The translations under genes were made by a program, and so were the position numbers. The notes beneath the pieces were generated by a model, which did no database searches, was not told where the DNA came from, and saw nothing but the letters and a program-made list of their open reading frames with translations. 64,000 nt of DNA from Bizionia paragorgiae (GTDB lineage Bacteria > Bacteroidota > Bacteroidia > Flavobacteriales > Flavobacteriaceae), in assembly GCF_900107625.1 (NCBI RefSeq), contig NZ_FNQK01000009.1:88997-152996 (forward strand), written 5' to 3'. Numbering within the stretch: the first letter of the stretch is position 1; each line of letters begins with the position of its first letter. Positions 1-9,221 of this stretch are shown here, one piece after another.

Positions 1-444
1 CCTGTAATGCAAGATGCCATAGACATTTTAAAGGAATTTGAGATAGAAGTAGAAGTCGATATTGTCTCTGCACACCGTACTCCAGAAAAACTATTTGATT
101 TTAGTAAAAACGCACATTCACGTGGTGTTTCTGTTATTATTGCTGGCGCTGGTGGTGCTGCTCATTTACCTGGAATGGTAGCTTCCTTGTCTCCATTACC
201 CATTATTGGAGTACCTGTAAAAAGTAGCAACTCTATTGATGGTTGGGACTCTGTATTATCCATATTACAAATGCCTGGAGGCGTACCTGTTGCTACAGTA
301 GCTTTAAACGGTGCAAAAAATGCGGGAATTTTGGCAGCTCAAATTATTGGAAGCCATGATAAGCTTGTTTTAGACAAAATTATAGCCTACAAAGAAGGCT
401 TAAAACAAAAGGTAGAAGATGCTGCTAAAGCAGTCCAACAATAA
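1..444 (+). CDS. purE: PurE, N5-carboxyaminoimidazole ribonucleotide mutase (5' end missing)
   Basis: This is the C-terminal part of the class I PurE enzyme, which moves the carboxyl group of N5-CAIR to C4 to give CAIR in de novo purine synthesis in the cytoplasm. The frame is open from base 1, and the codons before the first internal ATG read Pro-Val, as in the family's SDLPVM segment, so the true start lies upstream of the window. The visible part has the substrate-binding SAHRTPE stretch and the glycine-rich GAGGAAHLPG loop, and it ends at a typical C-terminal helix. A hairpin terminator follows directly. purK would be expected upstream but cannot be seen. Confidence 0.93.
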   Translation, partial: PVMQDAIDILKEFEIEVEVDIVSAHRTPEKLFDFSKNAHSRGVSVIIAGAGGAAHLPGMVASLSPLPIIGVPVKSSNSIDGWDSVLSILQMPGGVPVATVALNGAKNAGILAAQIIGSHDKLVLDKIIAYKEGLKQKVEDAAKAVQQ

Positions 445-447
445 TAT

Positions 448-475
448 AAAAAAGCTCTAATTTCAGGGCTTTTTT
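448..475 (+). terminator. Intrinsic terminator after purE
   Basis: An 11-bp stem with one G-U pair and a 6-nt loop runs into a T-run immediately after the purE stop codon. Confidence 0.7.
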
Positions 476-540
476 TACACGCTTAAACGGCGGAATAGAG
501 CGATGAGAATTCTACTAACGCTATGAAAATTGAAAGCATA

Positions 541-622
541 AAAAAAAGCCTCAGAATAATCTGAGGCTTTTCATCGCTATTAATCAATAATTTTTAAGTG
601 AGTAACCAGCTCACGGGAAAAA
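541..622 (-). ncRNA. Candidate small RNA (about 80 nt)
   Basis: On the minus strand, a TACATTTGC box (638 to 630) is followed by about 80 nt that carries no obvious gene. It includes a hairpin GTGAG-N7-CTCAC (614-598) and ends in a perfect 8-bp hairpin (568-547) followed by seven T residues. The T-run on this strand is longer than on the plus strand, so the terminator points leftward and needs a leftward transcript. No gene lies upstream to supply one, since the peptidase to the right is on the plus strand. The -33 element is weak. The pattern of promoter, hairpin and terminator is seen in the sequence; that it is a stable RNA is inference. Confidence 0.45.
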
Positions 623-629
623 ATCAATT

Positions 630-638
630 GCAAATGTA
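630..638 (-). promoter_or_regulatory. Putative -7 box for the leftward small RNA
   Basis: Read on the minus strand this is TACATTTGC, a full match to the Bacteroidota -7 consensus TAnnTTTGC. No convincing TTTG was found at the -33 position. Confidence 0.4.
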
Positions 639-704
639 ATAATAATTTAAAGTTATTTGTATAAAAAAATATTTTTTTAACACTTTTTTATAATATCCAT
701 ACTT

Positions 705-2738
705 ATGAACATTCTTTTATCCCCTTTTAATACAAAATACAATACGGCTCCGTTTTCAAAAATTGAAACTCAAGATTTTAAACCGGCCATCATTTCTTTG
801 ATAGAAGATACTAAAAAAGAAATTGACGCTATTGTAAATAATCCGGAATCACCAACCTTTAAAAACACAATAGAAGCTTTAGAATATAGCGGTCAACAGT
901 TAGAGCGTGCAACAAGTATTTTCTTTAACTTAAATGCTGCAGAAACAAACGACGACATACAGAAAATTGCACAAGAGCTCTCTCCTATCCTATCAGAATT
1001 CGGAAATGACATCACCTTAAACGACGCTTTATTTAAACGTGTAAAATCGGTATATGACAGTAAAGACAGCTTAGAACTGACTACCGAACAACGCACACTA
1101 TTAGATAAAAAATATAAAAGTTTTTCTAGAAACGGAGCTAATTTAAACGAGGCTGACAAACTAAAACTTCGAGATATAGACAAGAAATTAGCACAGCTAA
1201 AATTACAGTTTGGAGAACATGTTTTGGCTGAAACTAATAACTACCAAATGGTAATTACCGATGAGAATGATTTATCGGGCTTACCAGAAGGCGCTAGAGA
1301 AGCAGCAAAACAACTGGCTGAAAGCAAAGGTATTGAAGGTTGGGTCTTTACCTTAGACTACCCAAGCTATATACCGTTTATGACCTATGCCGATAACCGC
1401 AAACTAAGAGAAGAGCTATCTAAAGCATCGGGAAGCAAAGCATTTAAAGGTGATGCTTTAGACAACCAACAAACCGTATTAGATATTGCTAATTTACGCT
1501 ACCAACGCGCTCAACTTTTAGGCTACAAAACACACGCTCATTTTGTTTTGGAAGAGCGCATGGCAGAAACCCCAGAAAAGGTAGAGTCGTTTTTAAATGA
1601 ACTATTAGAAAAAGCAAAGCCTGCAGCTGAAAAAGAATTTAAAAACCTGGAGCAGTTTGCCAAAGAATTAGACGGGATTTCTAGATTAGAAAAATGGGAT
1701 TCGGCCTACTACTCTGAAAAATTAAAACAAAAGCTTTTTGATTTAGATGACGAAAAATTAAAACCCTTTTTTAAATTAGAAAACGTTATAAACGGTGTTT
1801 TTACGATAGCTAAAAAATTATTTGGTTTAGAATTCGAAAAAATAGACAGCATAGACACCTATCACGAAGACGTATTAACGTATAAGGTTACCGACGAAAA
1901 CGATAATTTAGTATCTATTTTTTATGCCGATTTTTTCCCGAGATCAGGGAAAAGAAATGGCGCTTGGATGACCTCATACAAGTCACAATACATCCAAAAT
2001 AACACGAACGAAAGACCACATGTTTCTAATGTATGTAACTTTACAAAACCTACAAAAAGCAAACCCTCGCTATTAACGTTTAACGAAGTCACTACCTTGT
2101 TTCACGAGTTTGGTCACGCGCTGCACGGCATGCTAGCAAACACCACGTACCCGAGTTTATCTGGAACAAGTGTGTATTGGGATTTCGTAGAGTTACCTAG
2201 CCAAGTACTAGAAAATTGGTGTTATGAAAAAGAAGCTCTCGAGCTGTTCGCTACGCATTATGAAACCGGAGAGGTTATACCTATGGAGTTAATTCAAAAG
2301 ATTAAAGCGTCTTCGACGTTTCACGAAGGGATGCAAACCCTAAGACAGCTTAGTTTTGGATTATTAGATATGGCTTGGCATGGTACCGATCCCTCGGAAA
2401 TAACAGATGTTAAAAGCTATGAAAGTGAAGCATTTAAAAACACAGAATTATACCCAGACATTAAAGAGAATTGTATGAGTACCGCATTTTCTCACATTTT
2501 TCAAGGTGGTTACTCGTCGGGTTACTACAGTTACAAATGGGCAGAAGTTTTAGACGCGGACGCTTTTGATTATTTTAAGCAACACGGTATCTTTAGCAAG
2601 GAAATTGCTACAAAATTTAAAGATCATGTTTTATCTCAAGGGGGAACCGAAAACCCAATGGTACTTTATAAGCGATTTAGAGGTCAAGAACCACAACCGG
2701 AAGCACTATTAAAACGTGCCGGATTATTACCAAAATAA
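705..2738 (+). CDS. M3 family metallopeptidase (oligopeptidase A / Dcp-like)
   Basis: This is a zinc oligopeptidase of the thimet/Dcp family, which cleaves short peptides as part of intracellular peptide turnover. The catalytic HEFGH motif is at residues 467-471, and the third zinc ligand is Glu496 in the DFVELPSQ segment. The 677-residue length is the usual size for bacterial M3 enzymes. No signal peptide or lipobox is visible at the N terminus, so a cytoplasmic location is likely. It is a single gene bounded by the small-RNA region on the left and its own terminator on the right. Whether it acts as a peptidyl-dipeptidase or an endo-oligopeptidase cannot be told from sequence. Confidence 0.93.
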   Translation: MNILLSPFNTKYNTAPFSKIETQDFKPAIISLIEDTKKEIDAIVNNPESPTFKNTIEALEYSGQQLERATSIFFNLNAAETNDDIQKIAQELSPILSEFGNDITLNDALFKRVKSVYDSKDSLELTTEQRTLLDKKYKSFSRNGANLNEADKLKLRDIDKKLAQLKLQFGEHVLAETNNYQMVITDENDLSGLPEGAREAAKQLAESKGIEGWVFTLDYPSYIPFMTYADNRKLREELSKASGSKAFKGDALDNQQTVLDIANLRYQRAQLLGYKTHAHFVLEERMAETPEKVESFLNELLEKAKPAAEKEFKNLEQFAKELDGISRLEKWDSAYYSEKLKQKLFDLDDEKLKPFFKLENVINGVFTIAKKLFGLEFEKIDSIDTYHEDVLTYKVTDENDNLVSIFYADFFPRSGKRNGAWMTSYKSQYIQNNTNERPHVSNVCNFTKPTKSKPSLLTFNEVTTLFHEFGHALHGMLANTTYPSLSGTSVYWDFVELPSQVLENWCYEKEALELFATHYETGEVIPMELIQKIKASSTFHEGMQTLRQLSFGLLDMAWHGTDPSEITDVKSYESEAFKNTELYPDIKENCMSTAFSHIFQGGYSSGYYSYKWAEVLDADAFDYFKQHGIFSKEIATKFKDHVLSQGGTENPMVLYKRFRGQEPQPEALLKRAGLLPK

Positions 2739-2758
2739 TATTTATTTTTAAGACTATT

Positions 2759-2789
2759 AAAAAGACAGACTGTTAGAGTCTGTCTTTTT
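2759..2789 (+). terminator. Intrinsic terminator of the M3 peptidase gene
   Basis: Perfect 12-bp stem (AAAAAGACAGAC / GTCTGTCTTTTT) with a 7-nt loop and a trailing T-run. Confidence 0.85.
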
Positions 2790-2835
2790 TTGTTCACTCT
2801 AGATTTACACATCCCCATAACAAAGAAAAAATACG

Positions 2836-2843
2836 TATTTTTG
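2836..2843 (+). promoter_or_regulatory. Putative -7 promoter box for the sigma/anti-sigma pair
   Basis: TATTTTTG matches the Bacteroidota TAnnTTTG box and lies 19 bases before the ATG of the sigma factor gene. Confidence 0.5.
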
Positions 2844-2862
2844 AATAAACGAAATTCAAACT

Positions 2863-3417
2863 ATGCCAACGCACAAAATAGATCCTAATCAATGGATTAA
2901 TTTGTATTCTGATTATCTTTTTAACTATACTATTTCTAGAGTTAATGATAGAGATATGGCGAAAGACATCGTATCCGACACTTTTTTGGCAGGTTTAAAA
3001 TCGATGAAAAATTTTAAAGGAGAAGCTTCCGAACGCACCTGGTTAATTTCGATATTAAAACGAAAAATTATTGATTATTATCGTAAAACAAACTCTATTA
3101 AAGGCCAAGCTGAAGTGCGCATGCAATACAATAATAACACCGAACTTGAAGGTGATTGGATAGAAGAACGCGTAGCAGATCCTTTTGAAAAAAACGCCGA
3201 AGACGCCATGGAAAACACAGAATTGGCTTCGGCAATACAAAGTTGTTTAAAGAAACTCCCGAAAAAGCAAGCAGCGGTTTTTGAAATGAAAACCATTTTA
3301 GAATATGAAACAGAAACAATTTGTAATGAATTGAATATCACTGCGTCTAACTTATGGGTAATAATCCATCGGGCACGACTCGCTATGGCTCAATGCTTAG
3401 AAAAAAACTGGTTTTAA
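2863..3417 (+). CDS. ECF-type RNA polymerase sigma factor
   Basis: This 184-residue sigma-70 family protein has region 2 near residues 15-75, with the DIVSDTFLAGLKSM helix and the RTWLISILKRKIIDYYR stretch that contacts the -10 DNA. Region 4 lies near residues 120-180, with a weakly conserved helix-turn-helix (TETICNELNITASNLWVIIHRAR). It directs RNA polymerase to a small set of alternative promoters. The next gene starts one base after its stop and encodes a zinc-finger anti-sigma-like protein, so the two form an operon. The regulon is unknown. Confidence 0.92.
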   Translation: MPTHKIDPNQWINLYSDYLFNYTISRVNDRDMAKDIVSDTFLAGLKSMKNFKGEASERTWLISILKRKIIDYYRKTNSIKGQAEVRMQYNNNTELEGDWIEERVADPFEKNAEDAMENTELASAIQSCLKKLPKKQAAVFEMKTILEYETETICNELNITASNLWVIIHRARLAMAQCLEKNWF

Positions 3418-3418
3418 C

Positions 3419-3700
3419 ATGCGTAAAAAGAACTTTTTATTAATGCCTTGTAAAGAGGCTGGTATAGTATGCGATAAGGTGCAATACAACGAAGCCACTA
3501 CTTGGGAGAAAGTAAAAATGAAACTTCATTTATTAATGTGTACTCTTTGTCGTAAACACACAAAAAACAACCTTAAACTCACACAACTTATTAGCACTTA
3601 TAAAGCAGAAAATCACCATCAGCTGGATGAGCAAACCAAAACAGAGCTTAAAACTGTTTTCGAAAAAGAGCTAACTAAATACAGTAAGAAACAACCATAA
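3419..3700 (+). CDS. Small zinc-binding anti-sigma-like protein
   Basis: This 93-residue soluble protein is encoded one base downstream of the ECF sigma gene. It carries an HxxxCxxC motif (HLLMCTLC), the signature of ZAS-type anti-sigma factors, and two further cysteines in the MPCKEAGIVC segment. No membrane helix follows, unlike many anti-sigma factors, so it would act in the cytoplasm and could respond to redox or metal state through the cysteines. That sensing role is inferred, not seen. Its last 30 bases overlap the end of the convergent UbiA-like gene. Confidence 0.75.
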   Translation: MRKKNFLLMPCKEAGIVCDKVQYNEATTWEKVKMKLHLLMCTLCRKHTKNNLKLTQLISTYKAENHHQLDEQTKTELKTVFEKELTKYSKKQP

Positions 3701-4501
3701 TAAAGGTATACCTTCAACCCAAAACGCACTGTAATACGGACTGTTATTCGTTTTGGAAAACAAAATAAAACCTGCGGTACACAATGACACAACTGCCAAA
3801 ATCATAAAATCTTCTCCTCCCCCATTAGTTTTCATAGATTCTAAAAACAGAAAAAGCATCAGCAATAGCAGTCCTAATATTTTGGTTTGCTTAATCCCGA
3901 TTTTTTGAGGGATTGTCGCCAATTTAAAATTATCTAATGCCAGGTCTCGTATTTCAAAAGGAAGCATTAAAGCGATAACAAAAACAAAACGCTGAACACC
4001 TGTTATTATCACATCGGCATTAATAGCGCTTTCATTATTTAACACCGGTAAAACCACAGTTACTCCCACCCATACCAAACCGATGATATATACTTTTAAA
4101 CCACTAATATCTCTTAGATTATGATTACTATCTAAATAATACCGTTTGGGCAAAATAGGAATCGCATATAGAAAAGTAACAACTGCAAATACGGAGATAT
4201 ATAACAGTGTTTTAAGTTCTAACAGCAACATAAAATAGCACATAAATAAAAAACAGACTAAAGAAAAAAGCTGAATTACTTTTAACCAATTAGATAAACT
4301 GCGGTAGTGCCATTTTGCTATTCCGTAAAATTTAACAAAATTATAACCCGTAATAGTAGCAAAAAAAACAAAGCATAAGAGGTTAAATCCTCCATCTATT
4401 CTAAATTCATTTTGAGTAATACTAGTTAAAGAAACCGCAGCTAATGCTACGTGAACACTACTATTAAGGTAGAAATTAAAAAGCTGCTTTATCACGTTCA
4501 T
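3671..4501 (-). CDS. UbiA-like polytopic membrane protein
   Basis: This 276-residue protein is made largely of about eight hydrophobic segments. It resembles the UbiA prenyltransferase superfamily through a membrane-helix layout and a central FEIRDLALDN stretch, the place of the second Asp-rich motif. The first Asp-rich motif (NDxxD) is not evident; the corresponding region reads YNFVKFYG. Prenyltransferase activity is therefore doubtful. Proteins of this type are common but uncharacterised in flavobacteria. It has no obvious operon partner and converges on the anti-sigma gene with a 30-base overlap. Confidence 0.7.
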   Translation of the reverse strand: MNVIKQLFNFYLNSSVHVALAAVSLTSITQNEFRIDGGFNLLCFVFFATITGYNFVKFYGIAKWHYRSLSNWLKVIQLFSLVCFLFMCYFMLLLELKTLLYISVFAVVTFLYAIPILPKRYYLDSNHNLRDISGLKVYIIGLVWVGVTVVLPVLNNESAINADVIITGVQRFVFVIALMLPFEIRDLALDNFKLATIPQKIGIKQTKILGLLLLMLFLFLESMKTNGGGEDFMILAVVSLCTAGFILFSKTNNSPYYSAFWVEGIPLLWLFLTVFS

Positions 4502-4587
4502 CTCACAAAGTTACAGAAACTGTTAATAAACTTACACTTTGGTTAAAAACTTTCACGCTATTAACTTATTAAACCTTAATATTTCAG

Positions 4588-4596
4588 TATTTTTGC
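4588..4596 (+). promoter_or_regulatory. Putative -7 promoter box for gcvP
   Basis: TATTTTTGC is an exact match to TAnnTTTGC, 25 bases before the gcvP ATG. A good -33 TTTG at the expected spacing was not found. Confidence 0.5.
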
Positions 4597-4621
4597 ATGA
4601 TTAAATTTCAACACTACTATA

Positions 4622-7471
4622 ATGAATACAAACTCTTTTGCACTACGCCATATTGGTCCTAGAGAGGACGACCAAAAGCTAATGCTAAAATCCCTGGGTC
4701 TTGACTCGATGGAGCAACTCATTTATGAAACTGTCCCAGACGATATCAGATTAAAAAAAGAATTAGATTTAGATGTAGCTATGAGTGAGTTTGAATACTC
4801 ATCTCATATTAATGAGCTCTCTAAATTAAACAGTATTTATAAAACATACATTGGTTTAGGATACCACCCTACTATTTTACCTGCAGTAATACAGCGTAAT
4901 ATTTTAGAAAACCCGGGATGGTATACCGCTTACACGCCATATCAAGCAGAAATCGCACAGGGCCGTTTAGAAGCGCTTCTAAATTTCCAAACTATGATTA
5001 GCGATTTAACGGGTATGGAACTGGCTAATGCTTCTCTTTTAGATGAAAGTACTGCCGCTGCAGAAGCCATGAGTTTATTATTTGCTGTTAGAGACCGCGA
5101 CCAAAAGAAAAACAAAGTCAATAAGTTCTTTGTTTCAGATGCTATTCTACCACAGACTTTATCATTATTACAAACACGTTCTACTCCAATCGGCATTGAA
5201 CTTGTAATTGGTGATGAATCAACATTCGATTTTTCTACGGAATACTTTGGAGCTATTCTTCAGTACCCAGGTAAAGACGGACAAATTACAGACATCAAGT
5301 CTTTTATTGAAAAAGCGAATGCCGCTAATATTAAGGTTGCTGTAGCAGCCGATATTTTAAGTCTAGTAAAACTAGAAGCTCCAGGTGCTTTAGGTGCCGA
5401 TGTTGTCGTAGGAACTACACAACGATTTGGTATCCCTATGGGTTACGGGGGACCTCACGCAGCTTATTTTGCAACAAAAGACGCTTACAAACGTGATATT
5501 CCAGGACGTATTATTGGTGTAACCAAAGACGCTAACGGAAACCGCGCCTTACGTATGGCGCTTCAAACGAGAGAGCAACATATTAAACGTGATCGTGCAA
5601 CTTCTAATATTTGTACTGCACAGGTATTACTAGCCGTTATGGCAGGTATGTATGCTGTGTATCACGGACCAAAAGGTTTAACTCATATTGCTAATGGTGT
5701 GCATAACGCAACTTCAACCTTAGCCAATGCGATTACCAAATTAGGTTTAAAACAAAAAAACAGCTCATTCTTCGACACCTTACAAGTTGAAGCTCATGCT
5801 GAAAAGGTAAAAGCTGTAGCCGAGAAAAATAAAGTTAACTTCTTTTACCCAGACGCTAACACTGTAACGATTTCTTTAAACGAAACGACACGTCTTTCTG
5901 ATTTAAATGAAATTATTGCGATTTTAGCTGAAGCTGAAAATAAAACAGCATTTACTATTGAAGCTATTGAAGCTTCTAATTCAATTCCTGAAGCACTACA
6001 ACGTGAAACAGAATTTTTAACTCTTGATGTATTTAATTCACACCATTCGGAAACGGAATTAATGCGTTACATTAAAAAGTTAGAACGCAAAGATTTATCG
6101 TTAAATCACTCTATGATTTCTCTAGGGTCTTGTACGATGAAACTGAATGCTGCAGCCGAAATGTTACCAATTAGTTCACCTAACTGGGGAGCTATTCACC
6201 CTTTTGTGCCTGTAGAGCAAGCTGAAGGATACCATGTAGTATTAAAAAAATTAGAAGACCAATTAACTGAAATCACAGGTTTTGCAGGTACATCTTTACA
6301 ACCAAACTCAGGAGCTCAAGGTGAGTATGCTGGCTTAATGGTAATTAAGGCGTATCACGAATCTCGTGGAGAACACCATAGAAACATTTGTTTAATTCCA
6401 TCTTCTGCTCATGGTACAAACCCTGCAAGTGCAGTTATGGCAGGAATGAAAGTAGTGGTTACGAAAGCTACTGAAGAGGGTAATATCGATGTGGAAGACT
6501 TACGCCAGAAAGCAGAGTTACATAAAGACAACTTATCTGCTTTAATGGTAACCTACCCTTCTACTCATGGTGTATACGAATCAGCAATTAAGGAAATCAC
6601 TAAAATTGTTCATGATAACGGCGGACAAGTTTACATGGATGGTGCGAATATGAATGCTCAGGTTGGTTTAACTAACCCAGGTAATATTGGAGCCGATGTA
6701 TGTCACTTAAACCTACACAAAACATTCGCTATTCCTCACGGTGGTGGTGGGCCAGGTGTTGGACCAATTTGTGTAGCAGAGCAATTAGTGCCATTTTTAC
6801 CTTCAAATCCAATAATAAAAACTGGAGGAGACAAAGCGATAACAGCGATCTCTTCTGCACCATTTGGTTCGGCTTTAGTATGCTTAATTTCTTATGGTTA
6901 TATTAGAATGTTAGGTGTTAAAGGTATTAAGAAATCAACAGAAGTTGCTATTTTAAATGCCAACTACATTAAGCAACGTTTACAAGGTGCTTTCGAAACT
7001 TTATACTCTGGAGAACGCGGCCGTGCAGCTCATGAAATGATTATTGACTGTAGACCATTTAAAGCTAATGGTATTGAAGTTACCGATATCGCTAAACGTT
7101 TAATGGATTATGGTTTTCACTCCCCAACAGTATCATTCCCTGTTGCAGGAACCATGATGATTGAACCAACAGAAAGTGAAAGCAAGCAAGAAATGGATCG
7201 CTTTTGTGATGCTATGATTTCAATTAAAAATGAAATTGATACCGTAACTAAAGAAGAAACTAATAACGTCTTAAAAAATGCACCGCATACTTTAGATATG
7301 GTCACTAGCGACGAGTGGTTGTTTCCATACTCTCGTGAAAAAGCAGCATTCCCGATGGATTATGTACGAGACAATAAATTCTGGCCAACTGTGCGTCGTG
7401 TAGATGATGCCTATGGTGATAGAAATTTAATCTGTACTTGTGCACCAATCGAGGAGTACATGGACGCTTAA
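4622..7471 (+). CDS. gcvP: Glycine dehydrogenase (decarboxylating), P-protein
   Basis: This is the single-chain P-protein of the glycine cleavage system. It decarboxylates glycine with pyridoxal phosphate and passes the aminomethyl group to the lipoyl arm of GcvH. At 949 residues it is the full homodimeric form, with two homologous halves. The PLP lysine is Lys700 in HLNLHKTFAIPHGGGGPG, and the glycine-rich loop follows it. The N terminus starts with the usual FALRHIGP segment, which supports the chosen ATG. GcvH and GcvT are not nearby, as is usual in this group. Lipoyl synthase, which supplies the cofactor of the partner protein, is encoded later in the window but not adjacent. Confidence 0.97.
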   Translation: MNTNSFALRHIGPREDDQKLMLKSLGLDSMEQLIYETVPDDIRLKKELDLDVAMSEFEYSSHINELSKLNSIYKTYIGLGYHPTILPAVIQRNILENPGWYTAYTPYQAEIAQGRLEALLNFQTMISDLTGMELANASLLDESTAAAEAMSLLFAVRDRDQKKNKVNKFFVSDAILPQTLSLLQTRSTPIGIELVIGDESTFDFSTEYFGAILQYPGKDGQITDIKSFIEKANAANIKVAVAADILSLVKLEAPGALGADVVVGTTQRFGIPMGYGGPHAAYFATKDAYKRDIPGRIIGVTKDANGNRALRMALQTREQHIKRDRATSNICTAQVLLAVMAGMYAVYHGPKGLTHIANGVHNATSTLANAITKLGLKQKNSSFFDTLQVEAHAEKVKAVAEKNKVNFFYPDANTVTISLNETTRLSDLNEIIAILAEAENKTAFTIEAIEASNSIPEALQRETEFLTLDVFNSHHSETELMRYIKKLERKDLSLNHSMISLGSCTMKLNAAAEMLPISSPNWGAIHPFVPVEQAEGYHVVLKKLEDQLTEITGFAGTSLQPNSGAQGEYAGLMVIKAYHESRGEHHRNICLIPSSAHGTNPASAVMAGMKVVVTKATEEGNIDVEDLRQKAELHKDNLSALMVTYPSTHGVYESAIKEITKIVHDNGGQVYMDGANMNAQVGLTNPGNIGADVCHLNLHKTFAIPHGGGGPGVGPICVAEQLVPFLPSNPIIKTGGDKAITAISSAPFGSALVCLISYGYIRMLGVKGIKKSTEVAILNANYIKQRLQGAFETLYSGERGRAAHEMIIDCRPFKANGIEVTDIAKRLMDYGFHSPTVSFPVAGTMMIEPTESESKQEMDRFCDAMISIKNEIDTVTKEETNNVLKNAPHTLDMVTSDEWLFPYSREKAAFPMDYVRDNKFWPTVRRVDDAYGDRNLICTCAPIEEYMDA

Positions 7472-7576
7472 TACATGGAATAATCCATTAATCACAATAA
7501 TATTAAAGATTGCCTTTTAGGTTTACTACTATTTAGTTACATTAGTAAAGTAAACTATAAAGGCAATTTCTCTTTT

Positions 7577-8635
7577 ATGAATATAAAAATTACAGGTACG
7601 GGAAGTTATATCCCAATGACCTTAGAAAAGAACGAAGATTTTAATAATCATCAGTTTTTAAATGCAGATGGATCAACAATAAATTCACCTAACGAAGTTA
7701 TCGTTGAAAAGTTTAAAGCTATAACAGGTATTGCAGAACGTCGATACGCAAAGCCCGAACTTAACAATTCCGATTTAGCATTCTTTGCGGCTGAAAAAGC
7801 AATTGCAGATGCCAAGATTAATGCCGAGGAATTAGATTACATTATTTTAGCTCACAATTTTGGTGATATTAAATCAAACACCATTCAAAGTGATGCAGTC
7901 CCATCTTTAGCCGCTAGAGTTAAGCACCGTTTAAAGATTAAAAACCCGAAGTGTGTAGCCTACGACGTCTTGTTTGGTTGCCCTGGATGGAATGAAGGTG
8001 TTATTCAAGCTCATGCGTTTATAAAGGCTGGTATAGCAAAAAAATGCTTAGTTGTTGGTGCTGAAACGCTTTCGCGAGTAATAGACAAACACGATAGAGA
8101 TTCTATGATTTACTCTGATGGCGCTGGTGCTGTTGTTATAGAGGAAACATCTGAAGAGGGCGGAATTATTGCCCATGAAAGTGCGAGTTACACTTACGAA
8201 GAGATCGATTATTTATTTTTTGGAGGTTCGTACAATCCGTCTTTAGATCAAGATGTGAAATACATTAAAATGTATGGACGTAAGATTTACGAATTCGCTC
8301 TAAAGCATGTTCCAGATGCTATGAAATCCTGTTTAGATAACAGCGGACTAGCGATTACCGATGTCAAGAAAATATTAATTCACCAAGCGAACGAAAAAAT
8401 GGACGAAGCTATTGTAAAGCGGTTCTATAAACTTTACAATATGAAAGTACCCGAAGGCATAATGCCAATGAGTATTTATAAACTTGGAAATAGTTCTGTA
8501 GCGACCATTCCAACGCTGTTAGATTTAGTAAAAAACAATAAAATCAAGGATCAAAGTATTGAAAAAGGAGATGTCATTATCTTCGCTAGTGTAGGTGCTG
8601 GAATGAACATCAATGCGATCGTTTACAAATATTAG
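7577..8635 (+). CDS. 3-oxoacyl-ACP synthase III-like protein (FabH family)
   Basis: This thiolase-fold condensing enzyme of the KAS III family has the Cys-His-Asn triad: Cys135 (LFGCPGWNEG), His269 (ILIHQANEKMDE) and Asn305 (KLGNSSVAT). At 352 residues it is longer than housekeeping FabH. The N-terminal half carries an insertion (residues 20-45) found in the Bacteroidota paralogue group. It probably condenses an acyl-CoA or acyl-ACP starter with malonyl-ACP, but the substrate is not known. A methyltransferase and a family 2 glycosyltransferase follow closely on the same strand, suggesting a small lipid or glycolipid pathway; this link is an inference from position. Confidence 0.85.
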   Translation: MNIKITGTGSYIPMTLEKNEDFNNHQFLNADGSTINSPNEVIVEKFKAITGIAERRYAKPELNNSDLAFFAAEKAIADAKINAEELDYIILAHNFGDIKSNTIQSDAVPSLAARVKHRLKIKNPKCVAYDVLFGCPGWNEGVIQAHAFIKAGIAKKCLVVGAETLSRVIDKHDRDSMIYSDGAGAVVIEETSEEGGIIAHESASYTYEEIDYLFFGGSYNPSLDQDVKYIKMYGRKIYEFALKHVPDAMKSCLDNSGLAITDVKKILIHQANEKMDEAIVKRFYKLYNMKVPEGIMPMSIYKLGNSSVATIPTLLDLVKNNKIKDQSIEKGDVIIFASVGAGMNINAIVYKY

Positions 8636-8670
8636 TCGTTTACTCAAAAACCTATTACTAGAAACACACT

Positions 8671-9192
8671 ATGTACGAAGGAAAATTCCCTCACAAACGC
8701 TATAGACTAACACATCAATTTTTAGAAAAACACATTTCTAAATCCGAATCTATTTTAGATTTGGGTGTTGAGAATCCTTTTACCGAGGTGATGCTAAAAA
8801 GTGGTTACCAAGTCAAAAACACCTCTGGAGAAGATTTAGACAGGAACACCTCAGCTATAAAAGAGTCTGATGCTACCGTGGTAACGGCTTTCGAAATTTT
8901 CGAACATTTATTATCGCCACTAACGGTTTTAGAATCTATTAAAGCTGACAAATTGGTCGCTAGTATTCCTATGCGTTTATGGTTTTCTTCTGCATACCGC
9001 AGTAAAACAGATCTATGGGATAGGCATTTTCATGAATTTGAAGATTGGCAATTCGATTGGCTTTTAGAAAAAGCGGGATGGAAGATTATTGATCGTCAAA
9101 AGTGGACAAACCCCACAAAAAAGATTGGCATTCGCCCTTTATTGCGTTGGTTTACTCCGCGTTATTATATCGTTTATGCAGAGCGCGCTTAA
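8671..9192 (+). CDS. Putative class I methyltransferase
   Basis: This 173-residue protein resembles small SAM-dependent methyltransferases. It has an acidic strand SILDLGVENPFTEVML at the position of motif I, an FEIFEHLLSP stretch typical of methyltransferase motif post II, and a C-terminal HEFEDWQFDWLLEKAGW helix. The glycine-rich loop of motif I is degraded (DLGVENP instead of DxGxGxG), so SAM binding may be altered. It sits 35 bases after the FabH-like gene and 29 bases before the glycosyltransferase start chosen here, so the three are probably co-transcribed. Confidence 0.7.
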   Translation: MYEGKFPHKRYRLTHQFLEKHISKSESILDLGVENPFTEVMLKSGYQVKNTSGEDLDRNTSAIKESDATVVTAFEIFEHLLSPLTVLESIKADKLVASIPMRLWFSSAYRSKTDLWDRHFHEFEDWQFDWLLEKAGWKIIDRQKWTNPTKKIGIRPLLRWFTPRYYIVYAERA

Positions 9193-9221
9193 GCAGCCAC
9201 GAGTTATTTAATCCACTTATT

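Noticed and set aside
4502..4621. Glycine riboswitch upstream of gcvP
   Set aside because: The gap is only 120 bases, with a promoter box close to the ATG and no tandem aptamer pattern visible.
9102..9221. Upstream ATG extension of the family 2 glycosyltransferase
   Set aside because: It overlaps the methyltransferase gene in another frame and adds residues unlike any glycosyltransferase; the TTG at 9222 gives the normal N terminus.
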